Source: Methyloligella sp. GL2 (GTDB lineage: Bacteria; Pseudomonadota; Alphaproteobacteria; Rhizobiales; Methyloligellaceae). Taken from it: a DNA stretch of 64,000 bases. Location: assembly GCF_013341275.1 (NCBI RefSeq), contig NZ_CP054476.1, positions 2,840,988 through 2,904,987 on the forward strand, written 5' to 3'. Below the pieces are notes generated by a model. The model did no database searches. It was not told the DNA's origin and saw only the letters and a program-made list of their open reading frames with translations. The translations under genes and the position numbers were made by a program. This document shows positions 10,230 through 19,733 of the stretch, in pieces. Numbering within the stretch: position 1 is the first letter of the stretch; each line of letters starts with the position of its first letter.

Positions 10230-10376
10230 TCAAAACGTCCGGTCGGCGACATTGCCGCCGAGCCGAACCAGAGTGACGATGAAGAACAACACGACCAGCG
10301 CAGCCAGTGCCCAGGCGATTGCCACGGAGCGGCGGCGGCGGCGGCGTTTGAACTCATCGGAATCGACATCGTCCAT
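10230..10376 (-). CDS. small CoxF-like membrane protein
   Basis: A 48-residue protein: an acidic start (MDDVDSDEF), six consecutive Arg (residues 11-16), one membrane helix (about 17-37), and a short tail. Its ATG overlaps the ctaB stop as TAATG and its stop overlaps the possible TTG start of ctaG, so it is translationally locked into the operon. Alphaproteobacterial oxidase operons often carry a short unnamed or 'CoxF' gene at this place. The basic stretch before the helix predicts a cytoplasmic N-terminus. Function unknown; an accessory role in oxidase assembly is an inference from position. Confidence 0.85.
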   Translation of the reverse strand: MDDVDSDEFKRRRRRRSVAIAWALAALVVLFFIVTLVRLGGNVADRTF

Positions 10377-11341
10377 TAAACCGTCCAAAGCGGCGGGAGA
10401 GGACCGCCGCCTATACCAAAGGCGTGCTCGACCAGGAGCACGGCAAACAACAAGAACAGATACAGCACCGAATAGGCGAAGAGCTGCTTGGAAGCGCGGT
10501 AGCTGGTGTCGCCCTCGCGCTCGCGCCAGCAGCGCACCGCGAAGACCACGAACAGCGCGCCGAGCACGGCGGAGGCGGCGAGATAGAACACTCCACCAAG
10601 ACCGATAAAGGCAGGCACGCAGCCGAGCGGCGCCAGGATCAGGCTGTAAATCAGGATCTGGCGGCGGGTGGCCGCCTCACCCGCGACCACGGGCATCATC
10701 GGCACGCCGACCCGGGCGTAATCGCCGGAGCGATAGAGGGCCAGGGCCCAGAAATGCGGCGGCGTCCAGATGAAGATGATCAGGAACAGCACGATCGGCG
10801 CCAGGGTCACCGAATCGGTGGCCGCGGCCCAGCCGATCACCGGGGGCATGGCGCCGGCGGCCCCGCCGATGACGATGTTCTGCGGCGTGGAGCGCTTCAG
10901 CCACATGGTGTAGATGCCGACATAGAAGCCGATAGTGCCGGCAAGCAGGGCAGCAGACAGCCAATTGACCATCAGCCCCAAACACATCACCGCGCCGATG
11001 GAGAGCACGATGCCGAAGGCGACAGCCTCGCTATGCTCCACCCGACCGCGCGGAATCGGGCGGCTGGCGGTGCGGGTCATGCGGGCGTCTATATCGGCGT
11101 CGTACCACATGTTCAGGGCACCGGCGGCGCCGGAGCCCACCGCAATGCAGAGCAGCGCGGCAATGGCCAGCACCGGATGGATTGCCTCGGGCGCGGCGAC
11201 CATGCCGGCGAGCCCGGTGAACACCACCAGGAACATGACCCGCGGCTTCAGCAGAGCCAGGTAATCGCCGACATCACCGCCTAGAGTGGCGTCGAGGGCG
11301 GCATCATAGCTCTGTGCCTGGGATTGGGAGATATCGGCCAT
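10376..11341 (-). CDS. ctaB: protoheme IX farnesyltransferase (heme O synthase)
   Basis: A 321-residue polytopic prenyltransferase that adds farnesyl to heme b, the first step to heme a. [13 protein letters not shown] at 30-42 and the Mg-binding [15 protein letters not shown] near 77-91 are diagnostic, as are the later cytoplasmic loop [14 protein letters not shown] and about nine membrane helices. I chose the ATG at 11341 (MADISQ); the frame is open further upstream but that part resembles no family member. The stop overlaps the next start by one base. Confidence 0.96.
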   Translation of the reverse strand: MADISQSQAQSYDAALDATLGGDVGDYLALLKPRVMFLVVFTGLAGMVAAPEAIHPVLAIAALLCIAVGSGAAGALNMWYDADIDARMTRTASRPIPRGRVEHSEAVAFGIVLSIGAVMCLGLMVNWLSAALLAGTIGFYVGIYTMWLKRSTPQNIVIGGAAGAMPPVIGWAAATDSVTLAPIVLFLIIFIWTPPHFWALALYRSGDYARVGVPMMPVVAGEAATRRQILIYSLILAPLGCVPAFIGLGGVFYLAASAVLGALFVVFAVRCWREREGDTSYRASKQLFAYSVLYLFLLFAVLLVEHAFGIGGGPLPPLWTV

Positions 11342-11449
11342 AGTGCAAAACTCGAAGACTGTTCTAGAGGCCGTTGCCAGCCAGGTCGGACCGGCCCCTC
11401 GCTTTTGCGTGGTTTGCATCTGCAAGGGGCCGTGCCGTCATTGTTGTCC

Positions 11450-13054
11450 TTACTTGATCCGCGGCAGCGTCTCAAAGCAGTGATACGGCGGCGGCGAGGA
11501 CAGGGTCCATTCCAGCGTCGTCGCACCGGCACCCCACGGATTGTCGGCTGCGCGGGTCTTCTTCATGAAGGCCTGAACGATACCGAACAGGAACACCAGC
11601 ATACCGGCAAAGGCGAGATAGGAGCCGATCGAAGCCACCAGGTTCCACCCGGCGAAGGCATCCGGATAGTCGGCATAGCGCCGCGGCATACCAGCCAGGC
11701 CGAGGAAATGCATCGGGAAGAAGGCCAGGTTGGCGCCGACGAACATCAGCCAGAAATGCAGCTTGGCGATGAACTCGGAGTACATGTAGCCGAACATTTT
11801 CGGGAACCAGTAGTACCAGCCGGCGAAGATGGAGAACACCGCACCGAGCGACAGCACGTAGTGGAAGTGGGCCACCACGTAATAGGTGTCGTGCAGCGAG
11901 CGGTCGACGCCGGCATTGGCCAGCATCACGCCGGTGACGCCGCCGACGGTGAACAGGAAGATGAAGCCCAGCGCCCAAACCATGGGAGCGCGGAACGACA
12001 TCGAGCCGCCCCACATGGTGGCGATCCAGGAGAAGATCTTCACGCCCGTCGGCACCGCGATCACCATGGTGGCGAACACGAAATAGGCCTGAGTGTCGAC
12101 GCCGATACCGGCGGCGTACATGTGGTGGGCCCAGACGACGAAGCCGATCACGCCGATAGCGACCATGGCGTAGGCCATGCCGAGATAGCCGAACACCGGC
12201 TTACGGGCGAAGGTCGAGACGATGTGGCTGATGATGCCGAAGCCCGGCAGGATCAGGATGTACACCTCGGGGTGACCGAAGAACCAGAACAGGTGCTGCC
12301 ACAGCAGCGGATCGCCGCCCTTGGCGGAATCGAAGAACGCAGTGCCGAAGTTGCGGTCGGTCAGCAGCATGGTGATGCCGCCGGCCAGCACCGGCAGGGA
12401 CAGCAGCAGCAGGAACGCGGTCACCAGCACGGACCAGGCGAAGAGCGGCATCTTGTGCAGCGTCATGCCCGGCGCGCGCATGTTGAAGATGGTGGTGATG
12501 AAGTTGATGGCGCCAAGGATTGACGAGGCACCGGCAAGGTGCAGCGACAGGATGGCGAAATCGACGGCCGGCCCGGGCGAGCCGGTGCTGGAGAGCGGTG
12601 CATAGAGCGTCCAGCCGCCGCCGACGCCGGTGGCGCCAGGGCTGCTCGGCATGAACAGCGAGATCAGCAGCAGCCCATAAGAGGCCGGAAGCAGCCAGAA
12701 CGAGATGTTGTTCATCCGCGGGAAGGCCATGTCCGGCGCGCCGATCATCAGCGGCACCATCCAGTTGCCGAACCCGCCGATCATCGCCGGCATCACCATG
12801 AAGAAGATCATGGTCAGGCCGTGAGCGGTGGTGAAGACGTTGAACACCTCCGGATCGCCGAAGATCTGCATGCCGGGCTCCATGAGCTCGGCGCGCATGG
12901 CGACGGAGAGCGCAGCACCGATGACACCGGCCGTGATCGCGAAGATCAGATACATCGTGCCGATATCTTTGTGGTTGGTCGAATACAGCCAGCGGCGCCA
13001 ACCGGTCGGGTGGTCCTCGTGGTGCGCAGCTTCTGCTTGGGCGTGGTCTGCCAT
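11450..13054 (-). CDS. ctaD: cytochrome c oxidase subunit I
   Basis: A 534-residue catalytic subunit of aa3 oxidase with twelve helices. Seen motifs: [14 protein letters not shown] near the N-terminus, [15 protein letters not shown] with a heme a ligand, [19 protein letters not shown] with the CuB His and the crosslinked Tyr, [12 protein letters not shown] with the CuB His pair, and [15 protein letters not shown] with the heme a3/heme a ligands. The ATG at 13054 has a GAGGA upstream; an in-frame TTG at 13075 is less likely. The gap from ctaC is 67 bases. Confidence 0.98.
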   Translation of the reverse strand: MADHAQAEAAHHEDHPTGWRRWLYSTNHKDIGTMYLIFAITAGVIGAALSVAMRAELMEPGMQIFGDPEVFNVFTTAHGLTMIFFMVMPAMIGGFGNWMVPLMIGAPDMAFPRMNNISFWLLPASYGLLLISLFMPSSPGATGVGGGWTLYAPLSSTGSPGPAVDFAILSLHLAGASSILGAINFITTIFNMRAPGMTLHKMPLFAWSVLVTAFLLLLSLPVLAGGITMLLTDRNFGTAFFDSAKGGDPLLWQHLFWFFGHPEVYILILPGFGIISHIVSTFARKPVFGYLGMAYAMVAIGVIGFVVWAHHMYAAGIGVDTQAYFVFATMVIAVPTGVKIFSWIATMWGGSMSFRAPMVWALGFIFLFTVGGVTGVMLANAGVDRSLHDTYYVVAHFHYVLSLGAVFSIFAGWYYWFPKMFGYMYSEFIAKLHFWLMFVGANLAFFPMHFLGLAGMPRRYADYPDAFAGWNLVASIGSYLAFAGMLVFLFGIVQAFMKKTRAADNPWGAGATTLEWTLSSPPPYHCFETLPRIK

Positions 13055-13121
13055 GACTGTCTTCCTCGTTCTCAACGTAACGTTTTAAGTCTGACGACTA
13101 AATTCTAGCGGTCGGGCGGGC

Positions 13122-14012
13122 CTAGCGCTGCTCGGTTTCGGCGGATGCGAGACGCTTTGCGTCGGCTTCCGGCGCGTCGGCCGCAGGCCCCGTCTCCTCT
13201 TCGGCATAATGCTTATCGCTGCCGAGGGAGGCTTCCTTCGTCTTGGCCAGCCAATCGGCGTATTCGTCCTCGCTGACGACACGGATCTCGATCGGCATGA
13301 AGGCATGGTTGCGGCCGCAAAGCTCAGAGCATTGGCCGTAGAACGTGCCTTCGTGCTCGGCGCGGAACCAAGTGGTCTGCAGGCGCCCCGGCACGGCGTC
13401 GAGCTTGATGCCGAAGGACGGAACCGCCCAGTCATGGATCACGTCGGTGGACTTCACCTGGACCAGAACGTTCTTGCCGACCGGAACGACGAGCGGGTTA
13501 TCGGTCGCCAACAGCCGCGGCTGACCTTCTTTCAGCTTGTCGTCGGAGAGCATGAAGGAATCGAAGTTGATCTCCTCGTCCGGGTACTCGTAGCTCCAAT
13601 ACCACTGATGGCCGGTGGCGGTGACCGTCAGGTCGGCCTTGGGATAATCGTATTGGGCGAAGAGGAGGCGGAAGGAGGGAATCGCGATCGTCACCAGGAT
13701 GAGGATCGGAACCACGGTCCAGACCACCTCGAGCAGCGTGTTGTGCGAGGTGCGGGAAGGCTCCGGATTACGCTTGTCGTTGAAGCGGAACATCACGATC
13801 GCCAGCAGAACCAGCACGAAGATGGCGATGGCGAAAAGGATCGTGGTGACGAAGGTGTGGAAGCCGTGGATTTGCTCCATGATCGGCGTTGCAGCTTTCT
13901 GCATGCCGATCTGCCAATCGTGAGGCTGGCCGTCCTGCGCATAGGCCGAACCGCTGAAAACCAGCGCGGCGAACGCAAAAATACTCAGAAAACGTCGATC
14001 AAAAAACCCCAT
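13122..14012 (-). CDS. ctaC: cytochrome c oxidase subunit II
   Basis: A 296-residue exported subunit with a cleavable signal peptide (about 1-25, ending SGSAYA), two membrane helices (about 52-75 and 96-116) and a periplasmic cupredoxin domain. All CuA ligands are visible: His193, Cys228, Glu230 (backbone), Cys232, His236 and Met239, with the aromatic entry patch GHQWYWSYEYP at 134-144. It receives electrons from cytochrome c. The ATG at 14012 has GGAG six bases upstream. First gene of the operon that runs through surf1. Confidence 0.97.
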   Translation of the reverse strand: MGFFDRRFLSIFAFAALVFSGSAYAQDGQPHDWQIGMQKAATPIMEQIHGFHTFVTTILFAIAIFVLVLLAIVMFRFNDKRNPEPSRTSHNTLLEVVWTVVPILILVTIAIPSFRLLFAQYDYPKADLTVTATGHQWYWSYEYPDEEINFDSFMLSDDKLKEGQPRLLATDNPLVVPVGKNVLVQVKSTDVIHDWAVPSFGIKLDAVPGRLQTTWFRAEHEGTFYGQCSELCGRNHAFMPIEIRVVSEDEYADWLAKTKEASLGSDKHYAEEETGPAADAPEADAKRLASAETEQR

Positions 14013-14131
14013 CTTGCACTCCTCAGTGTGCCCCGCCGGTGCCGGGAGCGACGCGCTCCAGCATCCGTGAACCTCCCTCAACACCGTGGACGTGACACGC
14101 CCCTGTGTGGTTACGAGACAAGAGGAGTTGT

Positions 14132-14150
14132 CGCGGTCTAATAGACCGCG
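14132..14150. repeat. perfect inverted repeat upstream of ctaC
   Basis: CGCGGTCT, then AAT, then AGACCGCG: perfect 8-base arms about 120 bases upstream of the ctaC start. It is operator-sized and could be a regulator site or a hairpin in the ctaC leader. It does not match a consensus I know. Confidence 0.6.
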
Positions 14151-14390
14151 TACGGCGTTCTCCCCCTTCTCGCTTCTTGCTTTGGCGTCGCGTATGCCAC
14201 AGCCCGCGAGCCCCTTTTTAACGTGTAAAAATCATAAACAATATAGATTGGCAATACTCATCATTCCTGGCCTATGCGGCATATGCACGCTCGCGACGAT
14301 AGAACTCGGTTATGCTGCAACGCAGTATATGGTTCGACCGCCCAATCGCGATGCCAGCAGCCCGGCCGTATGATTTCCGCCTTGCAGCGG

Positions 14391-14425
14391 GTCGAATTTT
14401 GGCCTTATTGCTTGGCCAAATCGAC
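14391..14425. repeat. hairpin just upstream of the IalB-like gene
   Basis: The arms GTCGAATTTTGGCC and GGCCAAATCGAC pair over 12 bases with a two-base bulge and a nine-base loop, ending 22 bases before the IalB-like start codon. No T-run follows, so it is not an obvious terminator. It may be a leader structure or a regulator site. Confidence 0.55.
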
Positions 14426-14447
14426 CTGGCTTCGCCCCGTCTAGAGT

Positions 14448-15095
14448 ATGGCTCACGCTTTGCAGCGCATCCCCTCCTCCGCTAGTTTGGCCGCTATGAT
14501 TCGCGTCCAATCCGGCTTCAAGTGTCGCTTCACATTCTCCCGATTCCGCACCCGATGGGCGCGGACCGGCACTGGCTTGATGCTGGCTTTGGCGATTCTT
14601 CTGACCGGCCCGGCCGGCGGATTCGCCCAGGAGACCGAGTCGGAGCCGACCGGCGTAACGGGTCCTGGCAGCGTGGTGAAGGAGACTTACGGCGCTTGGC
14701 AGCTTTCCTGCCGCACGCCGCCCGGAGCGCGGGAAGAAAAATGCGCCCTGGTGCAGAGCGTGACCGCCGCGGACCGGCCCAATGTCGGGCTCACCGTGGT
14801 GTTCTACAAGGCGGTGGCCGAGGACAAGAAGCTGCTGCGCGTGGTGGTGCCGCTCGGGGTGCTGCTGCCGACGGGGCTGGGGCTGAAGATCGACGACGAG
14901 GATGTCGGCAATGCGCCGTTCCTGAAATGCAGCCGCAATGGCTGCATCGCCGAGGTGGTGCTGCAGGATGCGGTGATCGAGAAGATGAAGTCGGGCAAGC
15001 AGGCCGTGTTCATCATCTTCGATACCTACGAATCCGGCATCGGCATCCCGGTCTCGCTGGAAGGCTTCACCAACGGGCTGCGCGGCGTGAAATAG
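14448..15095 (+). CDS. invasion-associated locus B (IalB) family protein
   Basis: A 215-residue exported protein. After a basic N-region, the hydrophobic core LMLALAILLTGPAGG and the likely cleavage site FAQ (about residue 61) give a signal peptide. The mature part has the IalB pattern: YGAWQLSCRTPPG, a Cys-containing CALVQ segment, VPLGVLLPTGLGLKID, and two Cys in FLKCSRNGCIAEV. IalB proteins are small periplasmic proteins named after a Bartonella invasion gene, but they are common in free-living relatives and no biochemical function is established. The start is uncertain: ATG at 14448 or 14496, both with weak ribosome sites. Confidence 0.85.
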   Translation: MAHALQRIPSSASLAAMIRVQSGFKCRFTFSRFRTRWARTGTGLMLALAILLTGPAGGFAQETESEPTGVTGPGSVVKETYGAWQLSCRTPPGAREEKCALVQSVTAADRPNVGLTVVFYKAVAEDKKLLRVVVPLGVLLPTGLGLKIDDEDVGNAPFLKCSRNGCIAEVVLQDAVIEKMKSGKQAVFIIFDTYESGIGIPVSLEGFTNGLRGVK

Positions 15096-15156
15096 CGCCT
15101 GAGCGGCTTTGGCCGCCGCAGCCTCCGACCATCCGAATTTTTCGAGAGCATAAAAA

Positions 15157-15188
15157 AGATCGGCGGCAGAGGCCTCTACCGCCGATCT
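15157..15188. terminator. bidirectional hairpin terminator candidate
   Basis: Sixteen-base arms (AGATCGGCGGCAGAGG against CCTCTACCGCCGATCT) pair with one mismatch and almost no loop. The six A at 15152-15157 become a T-run when read on the minus strand, so it best terminates gshA, whose stop lies about 150 bases away; it also sits about 60 bases after the IalB-like stop on the plus strand. Confidence 0.65.
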
Positions 15189-15339
15189 ATCATCCGTCGG
15201 GGGACGGACGCCATCTCGCCCGTGCAGGGTAGCGGACGAGAGGATAACTTGCCCCAGTTAACTGGCGACTAGAGCGATAAGTTTCAACAGCACTGTAGCA
15301 GAATTTTGGCAGTCCCACGAAGCTTTTGAAAAATCGGTG

Positions 15340-16746
15340 TTATTTCGCGGGCAGCGCGGGCGCGTGACCGTAGGCTTCGGCGGCGAAAAGCCGGTCGATC
15401 TGGCCTTGCCAGGGACCAGCGAAATCGGCCAGCAGCCGGTCGGCGGGCACGCCCCGCTCCAGGCTGGCCCAAAGCGGGTCGAGATGGACCCGCTCGTCGC
15501 GCCCCGACAGATCGAGCACGGCACGGCGGCGCAGCCCCTCTTCGGCAAGCCTCATCATCACTTTCGCGATATCGGCGACGGTGCCGCCGCGGAACGGCGC
15601 ATCCAGCGCCTGGCGCGGCACGGCATCGCGTAAGGCCTGGCGCTCTTCCGCGGTCCAATCGGCAATCAGATCGGCGGCGGCGGCCAGGGACTGGCTGTCG
15701 TAAAGCAGCCCCACCCAGAGCGCCGGCAGAGCGCAGATATAGGGCATGGAGCCCCCGTCGGCGCCGCGCATCTCCAGGAAATGCTTCAGCCGCACATCAG
15801 GAAACGCGGTGGTCAGGTGATCGGACCAGTCCGAGAAGGTGGGCCGCTCGCCGGGAAGCGCCTCGAGCTTGCCTTGCAGGAAATCGGCGAAGGAGGCGCC
15901 GGAGACGTCGATATAATGCCCGTCGCGATAGACGAAATACATCGGCACGGAGAGCGCGTAATCGACATAGCGCTCGAACCCCATGCCGTCCTCGAAGGCG
16001 AAGGGCAGCCCGCCGGTGCGGTGCGGATCGGTGTCCCGCCAGATCTCGGCGCGATAGGATTTGAAGCCGTTGGGCTTGCCTTCGGTGAAAGGCGAATTGG
16101 CGAACAGCGCGGTTGCGACCGGCTGCAGCGCGAGGCCGACGCGGAGCTTTTGCACCATGTCGGCTTCGTCGGAGAAATCGAGATTCACCTGAACGGTGCA
16201 GGTGCGGAACATCATGTCGAGGCCGAGATTGCCGACCTTCGGCATATAGGCCGCCATGATCTTGTAGCGCTGCTTCGGCATCATCGGGGTTTCGGCCCGG
16301 GTCCATTTCGGCGAGAAGCCGAGCCCCAGGAAGCCAATGCCGAGATCGCGGCCGACCTCCTCCACTTCGGTAAGATGCTGGCGCAGCTCTTCGTAGGTCT
16401 CGTGCACCGTCTCAAGCGGCGCGCCGGAGAGCTCGAACTGGCCGCCGGGCTCCAGGCTGATCACCCCGCCCTTGGGGCAGTCGGGCCGGTTGAGGCCGAT
16501 AATGTTGCCTTCTTCCATGACCGGGTGCCAGGCGAAGCGCTTCTCCAGCCCTTCCAGCAAAGCACGCACGCCGCGCGGCCCTTCGTAAGGGACGGGGCTG
16601 TCATCGGCTTCGTAGAAGAGGAATTTTTCGTGCTCGGTGCCGATGCGCCAATCTTTTGCGGGCTTGTTGCCCTTCTCCAGATGAGCGACCAGCATATCCC
16701 GCGACTCTATGATGGGGCTCGATGGCCCATCAACGCGTGTCGACAT
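15340..16746 (-). CDS. gshA: glutamate-cysteine ligase (plant/alphaproteobacterial type)
   Basis: A 468-residue cytoplasmic enzyme that makes gamma-glutamylcysteine, the first step of glutathione synthesis. It carries the family blocks RIGTEHEKFLF (about 35-45), ISLEPGGQFELSGAPLE with the Mg-binding Glu residues, TCTVQVNLDF and FEDGMGFERYVDYAL. These place it in the GshA class shared by plants and alphaproteobacteria, not the E. coli class. I chose the ATG at 16746 (MSTRVDGP); the open frame upstream is not conserved-looking. A hairpin terminator lies downstream. Confidence 0.95.
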   Translation of the reverse strand: MSTRVDGPSSPIIESRDMLVAHLEKGNKPAKDWRIGTEHEKFLFYEADDSPVPYEGPRGVRALLEGLEKRFAWHPVMEEGNIIGLNRPDCPKGGVISLEPGGQFELSGAPLETVHETYEELRQHLTEVEEVGRDLGIGFLGLGFSPKWTRAETPMMPKQRYKIMAAYMPKVGNLGLDMMFRTCTVQVNLDFSDEADMVQKLRVGLALQPVATALFANSPFTEGKPNGFKSYRAEIWRDTDPHRTGGLPFAFEDGMGFERYVDYALSVPMYFVYRDGHYIDVSGASFADFLQGKLEALPGERPTFSDWSDHLTTAFPDVRLKHFLEMRGADGGSMPYICALPALWVGLLYDSQSLAAAADLIADWTAEERQALRDAVPRQALDAPFRGGTVADIAKVMMRLAEEGLRRRAVLDLSGRDERVHLDPLWASLERGVPADRLLADFAGPWQGQIDRLFAAEAYGHAPALPAK

Positions 16747-16858
16747 GGGATGAACTCCGGTTGTAGCGGGATGGCCGACCTTTAGCGGCGGCGATGCGCC
16801 TTGGATCAAGCGCTGTCGGCTTCCCTTTATCGCGTATGCTTCGTGCGCCTGACAAGTC

Positions 16859-17590
16859 CTACCGCCAATCCCCGAGCACGGCGTTAACAAGAGCAAGCGC
16901 GGCGACGGCGGCGGTATCGGCGCGCATGATCCTCGGTCCCAGCGAAATGGGGTGGACGAAGGGCTTTTCAAGCAGCATCGCCCGCTCCTCTTCGTGGAAG
17001 CCGCCTTCCGGGCCGATCAGCAAGGCAAGCGGCCCGGGCGCAATGGCCTCCAAGCTTTGCAAGGGCGATTGCCCGCCGGCCTGCTCGTCGGCGAAGACGA
17101 TGCGGCGGTCCGCATTCCAGTTTTGCAGCAGCTTGGGCAGCTTTACCGGCTCGTCCACCTCCGGCACCCGCAGCACGCCGCATTGCTCCGCCGCCTCGAC
17201 GGCATTGGCCTCCAGCCGGTCGATGCGGACCCGCTCGGCCACGGTGTGACGCATGATCACAGGCTGCAGCCGGCTCACCCCCATCTCGGTCGCCTTCTGC
17301 GCCATATAGTCGAGGCGGGCGCGTTTCAGCGGCGAAAAAAGGTAATGCAGATCGGGACCTGCGCTTTGCGGCCGGGTTTGGTCCACAAGGCGGAGCCTGG
17401 CGCCGCTTTTTCCTGCGGAAATCAGCTCTCCGAGCCACTCCCCCTCTTCGCCGTTGAACAGAAGAATGTTATCCCCCGGCTTGAGGCGCAGCACATTGGC
17501 CAGATAATGGCTTTGTGCGGCGGGACACTCGACCTCCGCGCCCGCACGCATTTGCGCCTTGACGAAGAGCCTCTGAAGCTTAGACGGCAT
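16859..17590 (-). CDS. rsmE: 16S rRNA (uracil1498-N3)-methyltransferase
   Basis: A 243-residue SPOUT-class methyltransferase. An N-terminal PUA-like domain (about 1-70, with HYLANVLRLKPGD) is followed by the knotted SAM-binding domain, marked by LLIGPEGGFHEEE and LGPRIMRADTAAVAALA. It methylates helix 44 of 16S rRNA. It is divergent from ubiA with 42 bases between the start codons, so promoters must overlap this short space. gshA follows in the same direction after about 110 bases. Confidence 0.95.
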   Translation of the reverse strand: MPSKLQRLFVKAQMRAGAEVECPAAQSHYLANVLRLKPGDNILLFNGEEGEWLGELISAGKSGARLRLVDQTRPQSAGPDLHYLFSPLKRARLDYMAQKATEMGVSRLQPVIMRHTVAERVRIDRLEANAVEAAEQCGVLRVPEVDEPVKLPKLLQNWNADRRIVFADEQAGGQSPLQSLEAIAPGPLALLIGPEGGFHEEERAMLLEKPFVHPISLGPRIMRADTAAVAALALVNAVLGDWR

Positions 17591-17632
17591 GGCAGATGTT
17601 TTTCGGCATCAGGTGAAGAAACAGCAGGTGAC

Positions 17633-18604
17633 ATGACACGTCCTGGAAGCCAAGGCAAAAGCCAACCTGCAGCCGGCCAGAGCGCGGTGGCCGACGCCGT
17701 GCAAGGCAATTGGGTGGACCGCTACGCGCCAAAGGCGCTGCTCCCCTTCCTGCGGCTTGCCCGGGCGGACCGGCCGATCGGCTTCTGGCTCTTGGCGATC
17801 CCCTGCTTCTGGTCGGTGGCACTGGGCTACCGGGTGGAGGGGGTCGCGTTTCCCGATATCTCTATCCTGTGCCTGTTCGGCCTGGGCGCCTTCGTGATGC
17901 GCGGGGCGGGCTGCACCTATAACGACATTGTCGACCGGGATATCGATCAGGGGGTGGCGCGGACCCGCTCCCGGCCGATCCCTTCCGGTCAAGTCAGCGT
18001 GAAAAGCGCCATCGCCTTCATGCTGCTGCTCTGCCTGATCGGGCTTGTGGTGCTGCTCTGCTTCAACGGGCTGACCATCTTCCTCGGCTTCCTGGCTCTT
18101 CCCATCGTCGGGCTTTACCCCTTCGTGAAGCGGTTCAGCTATTGGCCGCAGGCGGTGCTGGGGCTGGCTTTCGGCTGGGGCGCGCTGATGGGCTACACCG
18201 CGGTTCAGGGCGAGCTCGACTGGGCCCCGATCCTGCTCTATCTCGGCGCGATCTGCTGGATCATCGGCTATGACACGATCTACGGCCATCAGGACCGGGA
18301 GGACGATGCCCTCTTGGGACTGAAATCCACCGCGCTCCGCTTCGGCAGCAACTCGCGCATCTGGCTCGCCGGATTTTATGGCACGGCCTGGGTGCTGTTC
18401 ACTCTGGCCGGGCTCGCGGCGCAATGCGAGATCGTGTTCCTGCTCGGCATGGTCGCGGCCGGCGCGCATCTTTTCTGGCAGGTGGCAACCCTGGATATCG
18501 ACGATCCGGACAACTGCCTGATGCGGTTTCGCTCGAACCGGGATTTCGGGGCGATTGTATTTGCCGCCATCGTTGCCGATATGTACCTGGCGGCGGTGCT
18601 GTAA
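17633..18604 (+). CDS. ubiA: 4-hydroxybenzoate polyprenyltransferase
   Basis: A 323-residue membrane prenyltransferase of ubiquinone synthesis. The first Asp-rich motif is NDIVDRDID at 97-105 with VARTRSRPIPSG just after; the second is GHQDREDD. About eight or nine helices are visible. I chose the ATG at 17633, which is preceded by AGGTG; the frame is open far upstream but runs antisense to rsmE. It supplies the quinone used by the respiratory chain, including dehydrogenases coded elsewhere in this window. Confidence 0.95.
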   Translation: MTRPGSQGKSQPAAGQSAVADAVQGNWVDRYAPKALLPFLRLARADRPIGFWLLAIPCFWSVALGYRVEGVAFPDISILCLFGLGAFVMRGAGCTYNDIVDRDIDQGVARTRSRPIPSGQVSVKSAIAFMLLLCLIGLVVLLCFNGLTIFLGFLALPIVGLYPFVKRFSYWPQAVLGLAFGWGALMGYTAVQGELDWAPILLYLGAICWIIGYDTIYGHQDREDDALLGLKSTALRFGSNSRIWLAGFYGTAWVLFTLAGLAAQCEIVFLLGMVAAGAHLFWQVATLDIDDPDNCLMRFRSNRDFGAIVFAAIVADMYLAAVL

Positions 18605-18647
18605 TCCCCAAATCTGGGGTTCGCAAAGTTCTAAGCCGGAAAAGTTT

Positions 18648-18687
18648 GATCCCGGGGCGCGGATTTTGACCGCGCATTCCCGGGATC
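18648..18687. repeat. strong hairpin downstream of ubiA
   Basis: GATCCCGGG plus GCGCGG pairs with CCGCGC, a three-base bulge, and CCCGGGATC, around a seven-base loop. It begins 44 bases after the ubiA stop. There is no T-run on either side, so I call it a stable mRNA 3' structure or a factor-assisted terminator. The rest of the 242-base gap up to 18846 shows nothing clear. Confidence 0.55.
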
Positions 18688-18846
18688 CCCAACTGACGCC
18701 TTACTGTTAACTTCCTGCGTGTGGCCTTTGCGGCCTTACTTGGGAAGCATCTTGCACGGGAAGTTTTCCGAATCACTTAATGGACAATGTTAACGCCGAG
18801 TTTCGAACCTCCGCCCCACACGTATGATTTCTAACGACTTTCGCGA

Positions 18847-19671
18847 ATGACAGCTCTCAAACAAAGCGCCGAGACCGGCGCCCCCACACTCCAGGACGAC
18901 CTTGCGCTGCTGAAGGCCGCGGTACGCGACAGTGGTGCGCTGGCGCTCGGCTATTTCGACCGGCACTCGCTGCAGGTCGACAAGAAGCCCGACGGCAGCG
19001 AGGTCAGCGAGGCTGATCTTGCGGTCGATGCGGCGCTGAAGCGCGAGCTGGAGACCCCGCGCAAGGATTATGGCTGGCTTTCGGAGGAAACCGAGGACGA
19101 CCGTTCCCGCCTGTCCCGCAGCCATGTCTGGGTGGTGGATCCGATCGACGGCACCCGCGCCTTCGTCCGCAGCATCCCGGAATGGACGATTTCGGCGGCG
19201 CTGATCGCTGACGGCGCGCCGGTGCTGGGCGCCGTGTACAACCCGGTCACGGACGAATTCTTTCACGCCATCAAGGGCGGCGGCGCCTTCCTCAACGACG
19301 AGCCGATCCGGGTTGGCACCGATAAGGGGCTGGCCGGCGCGCGGCTGATCGCCAGCGGCGGGCTGTTCCGCAAGGCGATGTGGCGCGATCCCTGGCCGGA
19401 GGTGGAGACCCGCTGGGTGAATTCGGTCGCCTACCGGCTGGCGCTGGTGGCTGCCGACCAGGCCGAGGCCACCATCTCGATGTCGCCGAAAAGCGAATGG
19501 GACGTGGCGGCGGCAGCGCTGATCGTGGAGGAAGCCGGCGGTGCGGTGACCGATCATGCAGGCAAGCCCTTCGCCTACAACCAGGCAACCCCGAAAATCC
19601 CCAGCGTCATCGGGGCGCCGCCGGCCATACACCATGCGATCATCGAGCGCACGCGCCAGGTAGAAATCTAG
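18847..19671 (+). CDS. inositol monophosphatase/CysQ family phosphatase
   Basis: A 274-residue Mg-dependent phosphatase. The metal site is VVDPIDGTRAF (Asp98, Asp101, Gly102, Thr103) with an upstream GWLSEETED, and the second motif is SEWDVAAAALIVEEAGG with Trp218-Asp219. The family includes 3'(2'),5'-bisphosphate nucleotidase CysQ and inositol monophosphatase. Sequence alone does not choose between them; the charged active-site surroundings and alphaproteobacterial context slightly favour CysQ-type. It precedes the DUF4170 / MsbA / waaA / lpxK block in the same direction. Confidence 0.9.
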   Translation: MTALKQSAETGAPTLQDDLALLKAAVRDSGALALGYFDRHSLQVDKKPDGSEVSEADLAVDAALKRELETPRKDYGWLSEETEDDRSRLSRSHVWVVDPIDGTRAFVRSIPEWTISAALIADGAPVLGAVYNPVTDEFFHAIKGGGAFLNDEPIRVGTDKGLAGARLIASGGLFRKAMWRDPWPEVETRWVNSVAYRLALVAADQAEATISMSPKSEWDVAAAALIVEEAGGAVTDHAGKPFAYNQATPKIPSVIGAPPAIHHAIIERTRQVEI

Positions 19672-19733
19672 CCGCCGATTGGGCAAAGTGGCGGGCATCC
19701 AAGGACCAACAGGGGATAGTGAGGGAGAACGGC

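Larger units (their letters stand above)
14013..14447. other. intergenic region between ctaC and the IalB-like gene
   Basis: This 435-base divergent region holds no convincing gene; a 95-codon frame in it lacks coding character. It contains a 19-base inverted repeat at 14132-14150, an AT-rich tract at about 14216-14262 that could contain promoters for either direction, and a hairpin at 14391-14425. I could not identify a clear -35/-10 pair. Confidence 0.6.

Noticed and set aside
14086-14373. A 95-codon plus-strand frame in the ctaC-IalB gap.
   Set aside because: No ribosome site, mixed composition unlike a real small protein, and it spans an inverted repeat and an AT-rich promoter-like tract.
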